From positions 1-15,087 of the forward strand of contig CAZFPO010000067.1 in the NCBI GenBank assembly GCA_964521105.1: 15,087 nucleotides of DNA, read 5' to 3'. This stretch comes from JAQUGA01 sp964521105. Lineage in GTDB: Bacteria; Bacteroidota; Bacteroidia; Bacteroidales; WCHB1-69. Positions 6,784-15,047 of the stretch are shown in pieces; position 1 is the first letter of the stretch, and every line of letters begins with the position of its first letter. The translations under genes were made by a program, and so were the position numbers. The notes beneath the pieces were generated by a model. That model saw only the letters and a list, made by a program, of their open reading frames with translations. It was not told the DNA's origin and ran no database searches.

Positions 6784-7959
6784 ATGAAAAGAAAAGCAAT
6801 ATTTTTTATCGGGTTTATTTTTTCCATAATTTTCTTTTTATCTTGTTCCAAATATAGAGTATACCATCTCAACGAAACCAATCCATCAATATACAAAAAT
6901 GGTATTATTTATAACTTGCCACAAACGGCATTTATTGTTGAAGTTGACGTTGAAAAACGCATAAAAATTAAAGGACCTTATGCTGAATTTGCTGAAAAAT
7001 TATTGGGATTAAAAAATGTAATTGCGTTCAATCAAACTGCTTTCGAAATTAAAAATATTGGAATTAAAACAATGTTGGTGCCCGACACATCGCAATATTA
7101 TATAATTAAAATCAAATCGTGTTTAAAGAATCATCGTCGTGGTTTATCCAATTCTTTTATTATGGGCGAAAACTTAAATTTAATTTCGCTAAATAAAAAC
7201 ATTCAAATTGACGAGCCTTCAAACAATTTATTTCAAATTAAAACGACATCGCAAACTTACCCAAACTTATTTAAATTATACGCTGATCCCTCGCAAGTTG
7301 AAAAAATTGATACAGTCTACGAAACTTACAAATTAGACACTGTAATTATGTCAAAACCTGTAATTAAAAGAACATTGATAACTAAAACGCCTCAACAACG
7401 TGCCGAAGAAGCAGCTGATTATATTTTAAAATTTCGCTTAAAACGATTTGAATTAATGAGTGCATACCAAGAAGTTGCATATAGTAAAGAAGCTTTTGAA
7501 TTTTTAACTTCTGAGTTAGAAAAAACTGAAAACCAATATTTAGAGCTTTTTACTGGTATAACTATGACCGAAGTAACAAAATTTCATTTTTTAGTAATAC
7601 CCAAATACGAAAATAAAAATAACAATATTAAAATGTTTGGTTTTTCAATGAATAGAGGAATAACAGATACTACCGACGAACAAAGCGAAATTTATTCGTT
7701 AAATTTTAACTCAATTGCACCTTCAATGGTTATTGACACACTAATTAAGAATAAAATTAAAAAATCGAACAAAACTGGACTTTATTATCGAATTCCTGAA
7801 ACTAATATTATCTCTGTTTCAGTTAGTGGCGATATAATTCCTCAATATTATTATTTTCCTATACTGCAATTTGGCAGTGTTATTTCGTTACCAACTTCAA
7901 TAAAAAATATTGAAATTGATAACAAAACAGGAAATATTAAATTTATACGAAGCCGTTGA
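6784..7959 (+). CDS. DUF4831 family lipoprotein
   Basis: The 391-residue protein matches the DUF4831 family. Its hallmarks are IIYNLPQTAFIVEVDVEK (41-58), then a proline-rich turn and YAEFAEKLLGLKNVI (66-80), then FEIKNIGIKTMLVPDTSQYY. A short signal with a cysteine at residue 21 (FFLSC) suggests a lipoprotein anchored in the envelope, though F at position -3 is a weak lipobox. The middle (about 200-260) is helical and charged; the C-terminal part is beta-rich. The function of the family is unknown. The gene stands 80 nt before yidC on the same strand and has its own promoter signal, so the two may be partly co-transcribed. It ends in TGA. Confidence 0.82.
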   Translation: MKRKAIFFIGFIFSIIFFLSCSKYRVYHLNETNPSIYKNGIIYNLPQTAFIVEVDVEKRIKIKGPYAEFAEKLLGLKNVIAFNQTAFEIKNIGIKTMLVPDTSQYYIIKIKSCLKNHRRGLSNSFIMGENLNLISLNKNIQIDEPSNNLFQIKTTSQTYPNLFKLYADPSQVEKIDTVYETYKLDTVIMSKPVIKRTLITKTPQQRAEEAADYILKFRLKRFELMSAYQEVAYSKEAFEFLTSELEKTENQYLELFTGITMTEVTKFHFLVIPKYENKNNNIKMFGFSMNRGITDTTDEQSEIYSLNFNSIAPSMVIDTLIKNKIKKSNKTGLYYRIPETNIISVSVSGDIIPQYYYFPILQFGSVISLPTSIKNIEIDNKTGNIKFIRSR

Positions 7960-7979
7960 AAAATTCACTAAGCAAAAAC

Positions 7980-8010
7980 TTGTCAAGTAATGAATTTGAA
8001 ACTATCTTTG
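7980..8010 (+). promoter_or_regulatory. Bacteroidetes-type promoter for yidC
   Basis: TTG (7980-7982), a 20-nt spacer and TATCTTTG (8003-8010) fit both boxes of the phylum consensus. The start point would be near 8016, about 24 nt before the ATG at 8040. Confidence 0.65.
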
Positions 8011-8039
8011 CCCCAAAAATAAAAATAATAACATAAATC

Positions 8040-9950
8040 ATGGATAAGAATACAGTAATTGGATTAGTGCTAATTTTTGGACTATTTATTGGTTTTAGCA
8101 TTTGGAATGCTCCAACCGCCGAAGAAAAGGCTGCATTAAAAAAGAAACAAGACTCAATTGTTTTAGCTCAGAAAGAAGAGATAAGAATTAGCGATTCAAT
8201 TGCAAAAAATGAAAAAAACAACTCAAAAGATAGTATAAATGGAGATAGCAGTAGTACTTTGATTGCTCAAAATCAAAATGGTAATTTTTCAATTGCTGCT
8301 AACAGCAAAGAATCGTTTACTATTGTTGAAAATAAATATGCAAAATTCACTTTTTCAAATATAGGAGGGCGAATTTCTGCGGTCGAATTAAAAGGTATAA
8401 AAACCTACGATTCAAAACCATTAGTTTTATTTAATTCTGATTCAAATTATTTTGGCGTTTCCTTTTTTTCAAACAGTTTACTCATCGAAACTCAAAAATT
8501 ATATTTTGACGTTTTTGTTGGAAACAATCAAACAATTGAAACTGGAAAAAATATTGAAGTTGCTGGTAATGATAGTTTAATAGTTCATTGCCGATTGTAT
8601 CCAAATGGTGTTGATAGCATACTCGATAAAACAAAATATCTCGAATTTGCCTATACAATTTATGGCGAAAACTACATGACAAAGCTTTCGTTAAATATTG
8701 TCAATATGAAAAATATCATTCAAGACAATACCACTTCGATGGAGTTGACTTGGAAATCAAAATTACAATGTCTTGAAAAGAGTTATAAAAATGAACATGC
8801 AAATACCACAATTTACTTTAAAGATTCGGAAGATGTAGACTATATTTCCGAAACAAAGAGTGAAAAGAAAAATTTCACAACAGGTTTAAAGTGGGTTTCT
8901 TTTAAGCAACATTTTTTCAGTAGTACATTAATTGCAAGCGATTTGTTTGAAAGTGGCGAAATTGAAACAAAAGACATTCCTAATAGCGACAAGTATTTAA
9001 AAGAGATGAGAGCCAATTTGATTATTCCAATTTCTTCTCTTGACAAATCACAGTTCGATATGACATGGTATTTTGGACCAAATAAATATTCGGTATTACG
9101 TGAATTTAACTTGGATTTAGAACGTCAAATTCCTCTTGGTTGGAGTTTTGCACCTATGGCTTGGATTAATCGTTTTGCCGTAATACCAGTATTTAACTGG
9201 CTCGAAAATTATGGGTGGAATTATGGAATCATTATACTCATTTTAACCATTTTGTTAAAAATTGTATTACTACCTATTGCTTATAAAACGTATCTTTCAT
9301 CGGCTAAAATGCGATTATTGAAGCCCGAAATTGAAGAAATTTCGAAACGATATCCTAAATCGGAAGATGCCATGAAAAAACAACAAGCTACCATGGCACT
9401 TCAAAAAAAAGCTGGTGTAAATCCTATGGCTGGTTGTATTCCCATGTTGCTACAATTACCAATCTTATTAGCATTATTCCGCTTTTTCCCGGCTTCTTAT
9501 GAACTTCGTCAACAATCATTTTTATGGGCTGATGATCTTTCGGCTTTCGACTCAATTTACAATTTGCCTTTCGATGTTCCTTTTTATGGCGACCACGTGA
9601 GTTTATTTACCATATTAATGACTGCCGCTACTTTACTTTATACTAAATTGAATAACGACATGATGAATACTGGTGCTCAAAATATGAAAGCCATGAAAAT
9701 CATGATGTACGTTATGCCAATAATGTTCTTAGGGATTTTCAATAACTATGCAGCAGGGTTGAGTTATTACTATTTTTTGGTTAATGTTATTACTTTCTTA
9801 CAAATGTTTATTTTCCGTTATGTTGTTAACGAAGATAAACTTCACAAGCAAATTGAAGCAAATAAACTTAAACCTGTTAAAAAATCATCGTGGGCAAAAC
9901 GTTTGGAAGATTTACAAAAACAGCAACAACAAAACGCTAAACGGAAATAA
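8040..9950 (+). CDS. yidC: Membrane protein insertase YidC
   Basis: YidC inserts and folds inner-membrane proteins, alone or with the Sec translocon. At 636 residues this is the usual Bacteroidetes size. It has an N-terminal membrane helix (about 5-20), a low-complexity charged linker (25-75) and a large periplasmic beta domain (about 85-355). The Oxa1-like core follows from about 385: WNYGIIILILTILLKIVLLPI, then SSAKMRLLKPEIEEI, NPMAGCIPMLLQLPILLALFRFF, and two later helices (about 525-590). R425 in AKMRLL corresponds to the essential hydrophilic-groove arginine (R366 of E. coli). The tail is basic and glutamine-rich (SSWAKRLEDLQKQQQQ), as expected for ribosome contact. It ends 20 nt from the converging hydrolase gene, with no clear terminator between them. 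Confidence 0.96.
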   Translation: MDKNTVIGLVLIFGLFIGFSIWNAPTAEEKAALKKKQDSIVLAQKEEIRISDSIAKNEKNNSKDSINGDSSSTLIAQNQNGNFSIAANSKESFTIVENKYAKFTFSNIGGRISAVELKGIKTYDSKPLVLFNSDSNYFGVSFFSNSLLIETQKLYFDVFVGNNQTIETGKNIEVAGNDSLIVHCRLYPNGVDSILDKTKYLEFAYTIYGENYMTKLSLNIVNMKNIIQDNTTSMELTWKSKLQCLEKSYKNEHANTTIYFKDSEDVDYISETKSEKKNFTTGLKWVSFKQHFFSSTLIASDLFESGEIETKDIPNSDKYLKEMRANLIIPISSLDKSQFDMTWYFGPNKYSVLREFNLDLERQIPLGWSFAPMAWINRFAVIPVFNWLENYGWNYGIIILILTILLKIVLLPIAYKTYLSSAKMRLLKPEIEEISKRYPKSEDAMKKQQATMALQKKAGVNPMAGCIPMLLQLPILLALFRFFPASYELRQQSFLWADDLSAFDSIYNLPFDVPFYGDHVSLFTILMTAATLLYTKLNNDMMNTGAQNMKAMKIMMYVMPIMFLGIFNNYAAGLSYYYFLVNVITFLQMFIFRYVVNEDKLHKQIEANKLKPVKKSSWAKRLEDLQKQQQQNAKRK

Positions 9951-9970
9951 ACTACTAATTTCAAAATAAA

Positions 9971-11053
9971 CTATTTATCCCACCATTTGGATATAATATT
10001 TTGATTATCAAGACTTACTAACTCGCCTATTTGAGGAGTTAATATTGGGATATTTTTCTCAATTGAAGCCTCATAAACTCTTTTTATTGGTTCATCCCAA
10101 GCATGTTTAGCTAACGCAAACTTACCCCAATGACCTGGCAAAAACATTTGAGCTTTTAAATCAATTACCGAGTCTACAACTTCCTCGGGGAAATGATGGA
10201 TATTGGGCCATTTATAGTTATATTGTCCACATTCCATTAAAGCCAAATCAAAAGGTCCAAATTTTTCGCCAATAGTTTTATAGTGTGAATCTTGACCTGA
10301 ATCGCCATTTATGAAAATATTGAAGGAAGGAGTTTTTAAAACAAAAGAAACCCATAAAGCTTTGTTACGTTTGAATGACCGGCCTGAAAAATGACGTGCC
10401 GGTGTAGCAGTAATTTCAAAATCAGTTTCTAATATCTCGCTTTCAAACCAATCTAATTCAAAAATTTTTTCTCTATCAAATTTCCAATATTCAAAATGTT
10501 CACCAGTTCCTAATCCTGTAATCACTTTTTTTATTTTTGGTCGAAGTTTTCGCAATGTGGTAAAATCTAAATGATCCCAATGGTCGTGAGTAATCAGTAA
10601 AAAATCAATATCAGGAAAGTCTTCTACAGAGTATGGGTTACTCCCTTTAAAATTTCGAATGGCAATTTTAAAAGGCGAAGCATTTCCATTTAATACTGGG
10701 TCAATTAAAAATCGTTTTCCATCTAATTGCAAAAAATACGAAGAGTGCCCAAGCCAAATCAAGCAATTTTTATTAATATCAAGTGTTAACAAGTCGGTTT
10801 TTTATGATTTGATTTTTTGGTTAGGTTTAATGTTTTTTGTTTTTGAAAAGATCGACTCTATTATCATTTTTCGCCACGTTACACCTTCAGCAAACATATG
10901 TGTGTGTGTTAAATTTTGAAATTGCCCGTTTCTATAATTTGGCGATTTTTGTACAAGTAATAATCGTTCACCTCTAGGATGTTTTCCGAATTTTTTGTGA
11001 TAAGAATATGGAATTAGAATTAGTAAAGATATTATTATAAGAGTTATTAGCAT
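9971..11053 (-). pseudogene. MBL-fold metallo-hydrolase (NAPE-PLD/UlaG-like), interrupted by one in-frame TAA
   Basis: Two open stretches, 10802-11053 and 9971-10801, lie in the same frame and are separated only by TAA at 10802-10804. Read through, they make one 360-codon gene, about the normal family length as I recall it. The upstream part has a membrane anchor (residues 1-17), then the family pattern FGKHPRGERL...SPNYRNGQFQNL. The downstream part starts KTDLLTLD and carries the metal ligands of a di-zinc hydrolase: HDHWDH, PARHFSGR, NGDSG and LPGHWGKF. Family members usually read S-x-KTDL at the join; here it is S-stop-KTDL. The downstream part has no ATG until after the HxHxDH motif, so a separately translated enzyme is unlikely unless TTG at 10792 works. 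No other damage is seen, so the mutation is recent, an assembly error, or read through. The substrate is not known. Confidence 0.82.
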
Positions 11054-11434
11054 CAGAATATATTAGTTTATAAAATTATGAAATAAAACATTGGTCATTG
11101 TTTTTAGTTCTATTTAATTCCCGAAAATTAATTTTAATTTTTGAAAATTTAACAAAACATGGAAATGAAAGTTGATAAATCATGATTGTATTAGCCTAAA
11201 AATGAGTCAATGTTTTTTTTCATATAATAATAATAAATTAAAAAATCGATTTAATACAAATCAATGGATATGTTACTGCAATGATTATTTCGGTTATCTT
11301 TTTAATCAATCAGATAATAATAAATTTGCAATTTGCTGTAAAAATACAGTTTTTAACGTTCGATTGTTGATTATTAATTTTAGATGTGGTAGCTCTAATT
11401 ATAAATAAAAGTAATTTTGCAGAAAATAGAATAT
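11054..11434. other. AT-rich intergenic region between the hydrolase gene and parC
   Basis: These 381 nt hold no gene I can support. The short open frames inside (11172-11408 plus; 11310-11492 minus) have no family features and one overlaps the parC start. What it holds: TAAATTTG at 11321-11328, a -7 match on the plus strand without a -33 partner; a small hairpin with CTGTA/TACAG arms (11336-11349) followed by five T's; and the parC -7 box at 11412. No minus-strand TAnnTTTG is found ahead of the hydrolase gene. Confidence 0.6.
11412..11419 (+). promoter_or_regulatory. -7 box for parC, which decides the start codon
   Basis: TAATTTTG matches TAnnTTTG. Its last three bases are the TTG that could otherwise be read as a start at 11417. 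A transcript beginning about 6 nt downstream excludes that TTG and leaves a short leader to the ATG at 11435. No good -33 TTG is seen. Confidence 0.5.
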
Positions 11435-14128
11435 ATGAGCGAATTGGATAAAGATTTACCAATTGGAGAATTACCCGAAAATGAAGAAACATATTCTAAT
11501 GGCGATGATTTGCACAAAATATTGCACATCGATAGCATGTTTGAAAATTGGTTTTTAGAATATGCTTCATATACTATACTTGACAGAGCTGTGCCAGAGA
11601 TTAGTGATGGACTAAAGCCAGTTCAACGACGCATTTTACATTCGATGTGGGAACTTGAAGATGGTCGTTACAATAAAGTTGCGAATCTCATTGGAAACAC
11701 CATGAAATATCATCCACACGGTGATGCATCTATTGGTGATGCTTTGGTGCAACTTGGACAAAAAGAGCTTTTAATAGATCAGCAAGGAAACTGGGGAAAC
11801 ATTTTAACGGGAGATAGAGCAGCCGCACCCAGGTACATTGAAGCACGATTATCGAAATTTGCATTAGATGTAGTTTTTAATCCAAAAACTACAAAATGGA
11901 AACAATCTTATGATGGAAGAAATAAAGAACCCATAGTATTACCCATGAAATTCCCTTTACTTCTTGCACAGGGAGTTGATGGAATTGCAGTTGTATTAGC
12001 GTCTAAAATTCTACCACATAACTTTAACGAACTTATTGATGCATCAATTGCTGTATTAAAAAATAAACCATTTGAATTATACCCCGATTTTATAACTGGG
12101 GGAATGATTGATGTGGCAAAATACAATGATGGCTTAAGAGGTGGTAAAGTTAGAGTAAGAGCAAAAATTTCAATTTTAGATAAAAAAACATTAGTAATTT
12201 CGGAAATACCATTTTCTACAACAACCTCCAGTTTAATTGAATCGATAATTCAAGCAAATGAAAAAGGGAAAATTAAAATTCGCAAAATAGATGATAACAC
12301 CTCATCGGACGTAGAAATTTTAATCCATTTAACACCTGGTGTTTCGCCCGATCAAACCATTGATGCACTTTATGCCTTTACCGATTGTGAAGTATCCATT
12401 TCACCTAACTCATGCGTTATTAAAGAAGGCAAGCCTAACTTTATGTCAATGTCCGACATTCTTCGCGAATCGGTTAAAAACACTACAAACTTATTAAAAC
12501 TAGAGCTTGAAATTAGATTAAATGAACTTCAAGACCAATGGCACTATTCATCTTTAGAAAAAATATTCATCGAAAAAAAGATTTATCGAGACATTGAAGA
12601 ATGCGAAACTTGGGAAGCAGTAATTGATGCTATTGATAACGGACTTGAACCATATAAAAAATTGTTTTTCAGAGAAATAGTTCGTGATGACATTATTCGT
12701 TTAACAGAGATAAAAATTAAAAGGATTTCAAAATTTGATGGTTTTAAAGCTGATGAGTATATAAAAGGATTAGAGTTTGAAATAGAAGAAGTAAAAACTC
12801 ATCTCGAAAATTTAATTGATTACACTATAAATTATTATCGTCAAATACAAAAAAAACACGGAAAAGGTCGTGAACGCAAAACCGAGATTCGCAATTTTGA
12901 AAATATTGAAGCTCAAATGGTTGCAGTAGCTAATCAAAAACTATATGTTAATAAAGCCGAAGGATTTATTGGGTATGGTTTAAAAAAAGATGAGTTTGTT
13001 TGCGATTGCTCCGATATTGATGACATTATTGTTTTTAGAGCAGATGGTAAGTTTGTAGTGGTTAAAATAAACGATAAAGTTTTTGTTGGACAAGATATAA
13101 TCCATGTTGATGTTTTTAAGCGAAATGACGAAAGAACAATATATAACATGGTTTACTCAGATGGACCTTCGGGATGTGCCATGATTAAACGCTTTGCCGT
13201 AATGGGTGTAAATCGTGATAAAGAATATGATTTAACTAAAGGGAAAAAAGGCTCTAAGGTTTTATATTTTTCGGCAAATCCAAATGGAGAATCCGAAATT
13301 ATTCGTGCATTTTTAAAACCACGTCCAAAACTTAAAAAGTTAAAATTTGATTTTGATTTTGCTAATTTGGCAATAAAAGGAAGAAATTCAATTGGAAATA
13401 TTTTAAGTAAGAACCCAGTTAAAAAAATTGAATTAATCGAAAAAGGAACTTCAACATTATCAGCCATAGAAGTGTGGTTTGATGAAATTGTGATGCGTCT
13501 AAATACTGATAATCGAGGAGTTTCGTTAGGTAAATTTGTGGGTGATGACAGAATTTTGGCAATCTATAAAAATGGCTCATACAAATCATCTACCTTTGAT
13601 ATTTCAAATCATTACGACTCAGGCTTACAATTTATTAAAAAACATAACGATACGCCAATCAGCGTAATTTATAAAGAAATAGACTCACAAAAGGTTTTTG
13701 TGAAAAGATTTTTACCCGAAATTAATGATCGACTTAATCTAATTTTACCGGAAGACCCAAACTTGCAATTAATTTCAATTGAAATTGCAAAACGACCAAG
13801 AATTGAATATAAATATGAAAATAAAAAAGGCGAAAAATTCGAGGAGGTAATAATACTTGATGAATTTGTCGAAATCATGAGCTCAAAAGCTAAAGGGAAA
13901 AGAATTCCTGAAAACATTATAAAATCAATAACATTTATTGACCCGATAGAAGTTGAGGAAGAAATTGTTGATGATACGCTCGACTTGAACGAAAATGAAG
14001 AAAATGATTTAGATCCAGAAGTTGAAGAATTATGGGAAAAAGCGGATTCAAATTCGTCTCATAAAAATAGCACACAAACCAAAAATAACGATAACGATGA
14101 CGTGATTCAAATGTCATTGTTTGAATAA
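11435..14128 (+). CDS. parC: DNA topoisomerase IV subunit A (ParC-type gyrase A family)
   Basis: ParC cuts and rejoins DNA; with ParE it decatenates daughter chromosomes. The 897-residue protein starts at ATG 11435 (MSELDKDLP). The breakage-reunion core runs from about 33 to 440: FLEYASYTILDRAVPEISDGLKPVQRR, YHPHGDASIGDALV, and the catalytic tyrosine Y134 in AAPRYIEAR. The coiled-coil region is about 340-480. The C-terminal beta-propeller (about 490-830) lacks an evident QRRGGKG GyrA box and has KKGSKVLYFS instead, which supports ParC over GyrA. In the quinolone site, Ser83 of E. coli GyrA is replaced by A98, while D102 matches Asp87. An acidic tail ends in QMSLFE (see findings). The partner parE is not in the window; a MarR-like gene follows 15 nt after the stop. 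Confidence 0.92.
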   Translation: MSELDKDLPIGELPENEETYSNGDDLHKILHIDSMFENWFLEYASYTILDRAVPEISDGLKPVQRRILHSMWELEDGRYNKVANLIGNTMKYHPHGDASIGDALVQLGQKELLIDQQGNWGNILTGDRAAAPRYIEARLSKFALDVVFNPKTTKWKQSYDGRNKEPIVLPMKFPLLLAQGVDGIAVVLASKILPHNFNELIDASIAVLKNKPFELYPDFITGGMIDVAKYNDGLRGGKVRVRAKISILDKKTLVISEIPFSTTTSSLIESIIQANEKGKIKIRKIDDNTSSDVEILIHLTPGVSPDQTIDALYAFTDCEVSISPNSCVIKEGKPNFMSMSDILRESVKNTTNLLKLELEIRLNELQDQWHYSSLEKIFIEKKIYRDIEECETWEAVIDAIDNGLEPYKKLFFREIVRDDIIRLTEIKIKRISKFDGFKADEYIKGLEFEIEEVKTHLENLIDYTINYYRQIQKKHGKGRERKTEIRNFENIEAQMVAVANQKLYVNKAEGFIGYGLKKDEFVCDCSDIDDIIVFRADGKFVVVKINDKVFVGQDIIHVDVFKRNDERTIYNMVYSDGPSGCAMIKRFAVMGVNRDKEYDLTKGKKGSKVLYFSANPNGESEIIRAFLKPRPKLKKLKFDFDFANLAIKGRNSIGNILSKNPVKKIELIEKGTSTLSAIEVWFDEIVMRLNTDNRGVSLGKFVGDDRILAIYKNGSYKSSTFDISNHYDSGLQFIKKHNDTPISVIYKEIDSQKVFVKRFLPEINDRLNLILPEDPNLQLISIEIAKRPRIEYKYENKKGEKFEEVIILDEFVEIMSSKAKGKRIPENIIKSITFIDPIEVEEEIVDDTLDLNENEENDLDPEVEELWEKADSNSSHKNSTQTKNNDNDDVIQMSLFE

Positions 14129-14143
14129 CTAAAATTATATATT

Positions 14144-14767
14144 ATGATGGATGGAGTAAAAGTAGTAGAATTAGTTTGTTTATATCACCAATTTTTTTCC
14201 GAAACTGGAAGTGATGATATCAAGAAATTCGCCTCTTGGGCATCAAAAAATGCTGCAATTAGCCCTTCTGAAGACATAAGTATGTCGGAGAAAGACATGA
14301 ATGCATTTATCCTCGATATGCTTAATCGAATTTCAAAATTTCAACGATTGTACAACAAGCACTTTTTTCAAGATTTTAATGTAAAAACATTAGAAGAGTT
14401 TTTATTTTTAAAAACCATTTCTAAATTAAATAACCCGGCTAAATCCGAAGTTTATACTGAAAATGTGGTAGAACTCACAACAGGAACAAAAATCATGAAA
14501 AGACTTGTTGATTTAAACATGGTTAAAGAATTGGAAGATAATATAGATAAACGAATTAAACGTGTTAAATTAACTCCAAAAGGGAAAAAGGAGGTAGACG
14601 AAATAAATAAGCGTTTTAATAATATAGATGATGAAAAGTTAGGTTATATTACGAAGGATCAAAAAGATATATTAATAGAGCTTTTAAATAATATCAATCA
14701 ATACCATTCCGAAATATACACTCGAAATCCTGAAAATTACGGAAAAGGTAATTATGATGTTTTATAG
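14144..14767 (+). CDS. MarR-like winged-helix DNA-binding protein
   Basis: The 207-residue protein has a central winged-helix region at about 80-150. Helix 80-95 (KTLEEFLFLKTISKL) is followed by TTGTKIMKRLVDLNMVKE in the position of the recognition helix. The wing EDNIDKRIKRVKLTPKGKKE corresponds to the D-x-R-D-x-R...LTPKG signature of MarR proteins. Flanking helices (1-75 and 165-190) would form the dimer interface. It is longer than a typical MarR protein (about 140-150 residues) because of the N-terminal helical extension. Two adjacent ATGs (14144, 14147) are possible starts. It lies 15 nt after parC with no terminator or promoter between, so it is probably co-transcribed. Its target and ligand are unknown; self-regulation of the parC unit would be a guess. 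Confidence 0.78.
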   Translation: MMDGVKVVELVCLYHQFFSETGSDDIKKFASWASKNAAISPSEDISMSEKDMNAFILDMLNRISKFQRLYNKHFFQDFNVKTLEEFLFLKTISKLNNPAKSEVYTENVVELTTGTKIMKRLVDLNMVKELEDNIDKRIKRVKLTPKGKKEVDEINKRFNNIDDEKLGYITKDQKDILIELLNNINQYHSEIYTRNPENYGKGNYDVL

Positions 14768-14793
14768 AAATAATTTCAAATAAATAATATTTT

Positions 14794-14819
14794 TTTGAAC
14801 AAAAAACATTGTATATTTG
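14794..14819 (+). promoter_or_regulatory. Promoter for tRNA-Pro
   Basis: TATATTTG (14812-14819) is a strong -7 match, and TTTG (14794-14797) is a possible -33 box. The 14-nt spacer is shorter than the usual 17-23, so the -33 assignment is uncertain. The start would be about 36 nt before the mature tRNA. Confidence 0.5.
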
Positions 14820-14860
14820 CAATCCAATATTAACAAAAAGCAATAAGTTCATTAATAAAT

Positions 14861-14934
14861 CGGGGTGTGGCGCAGTTGGCTAGCGTACTTGCATGGGGTG
14901 CAAGGGGTCGGAAGTTCGAGTCTTCTCACCCCGA
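14861..14934 (+). tRNA. tRNA-Pro, anticodon GGG
   Basis: A full cloverleaf can be drawn. The acceptor arm is CGGGGTG with CACCCCG (14861-14867, 14927-14933). The D arm is GCGC/GCGT. The anticodon stem is CTTGC/GCAAG around the loop ATGGGGT, with GGG at 14895-14897. The T arm is GGAAG/CTTCT around TTCGAGT. C1:G72 and A73 fit bacterial proline tRNA identity. The 3' CCA is not encoded. It reads CCC and CCU codons. Confidence 0.95.
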
Positions 14935-14940
14935 CAAATC

Positions 14941-14974
14941 AAAATCTCTTTCACAAAGTGAAAGAGATTTTTTT
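14941..14974 (+). terminator. Rho-independent terminator after tRNA-Pro
   Basis: A perfect 14-bp stem (14941-14954 with 14958-14971, core TCTCTTTCAC/GTGAAAGAGA) with a 3-nt loop is followed by a T run to 14974, only 6 nt after the tRNA end. Read from the other strand it also ends in four U's. Confidence 0.85.
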
Positions 14975-15018
14975 ATGATAGTGCATCAAGCTTGCTTGAA
15001 ATGCACTATCATAAAAAA
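14969..15018. repeat. Long inverted repeat (second hairpin behind tRNA-Pro)
   Basis: An 18-bp perfect arm pair (14969-14986 with 15001-15018, core ATGATAGTGCAT/ATGCACTATCAT) encloses a short inner stem, TCAAG/CTTGA, around CTTG. Its left arm shares the T run of the preceding terminator. It has no clear U tail outside the stem, so it may be a second terminator, an RNA stabiliser, or part of a repeat element. Confidence 0.75.
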
Positions 15019-15047
15019 ATCTAATTTTTCGCAGAAAAATAGATTTT
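15016..15047. repeat. Third hairpin behind tRNA-Pro
   Basis: The arms AAAATCTAATTTTTC (15016-15030) and GAAAAATAGATTTT (15034-15047) pair with one bulged A around the loop GCA. The end of its right arm (15041-15052, AGATTTTGATTT) is also the exact complement of 14936-14947 next to the tRNA, so the three hairpins are bracketed by an outer 12-bp pair. Confidence 0.6.

Noticed and set aside
10797..10803. The A-heptamer (AAAAAAC on the minus strand) as a programmed -1 frameshift site in the hydrolase gene
   Set aside because: The stop codon comes first and the sequence after it is in the same frame as before, so no frame change is needed.
11172..11408. A 78-codon plus-strand open frame before parC
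   Set aside because: Its composition is asparagine-, cysteine- and aromatic-rich as in random AT-rich DNA, with no family feature, and it holds a terminator-like hairpin and ends just before the parC promoter.
11417..11434. TTG at 11417 as the start of parC
   Set aside because: It lies inside the -7 promoter box TAATTTTG, and an ATG follows 18 nt later in frame with a normal N-terminus.
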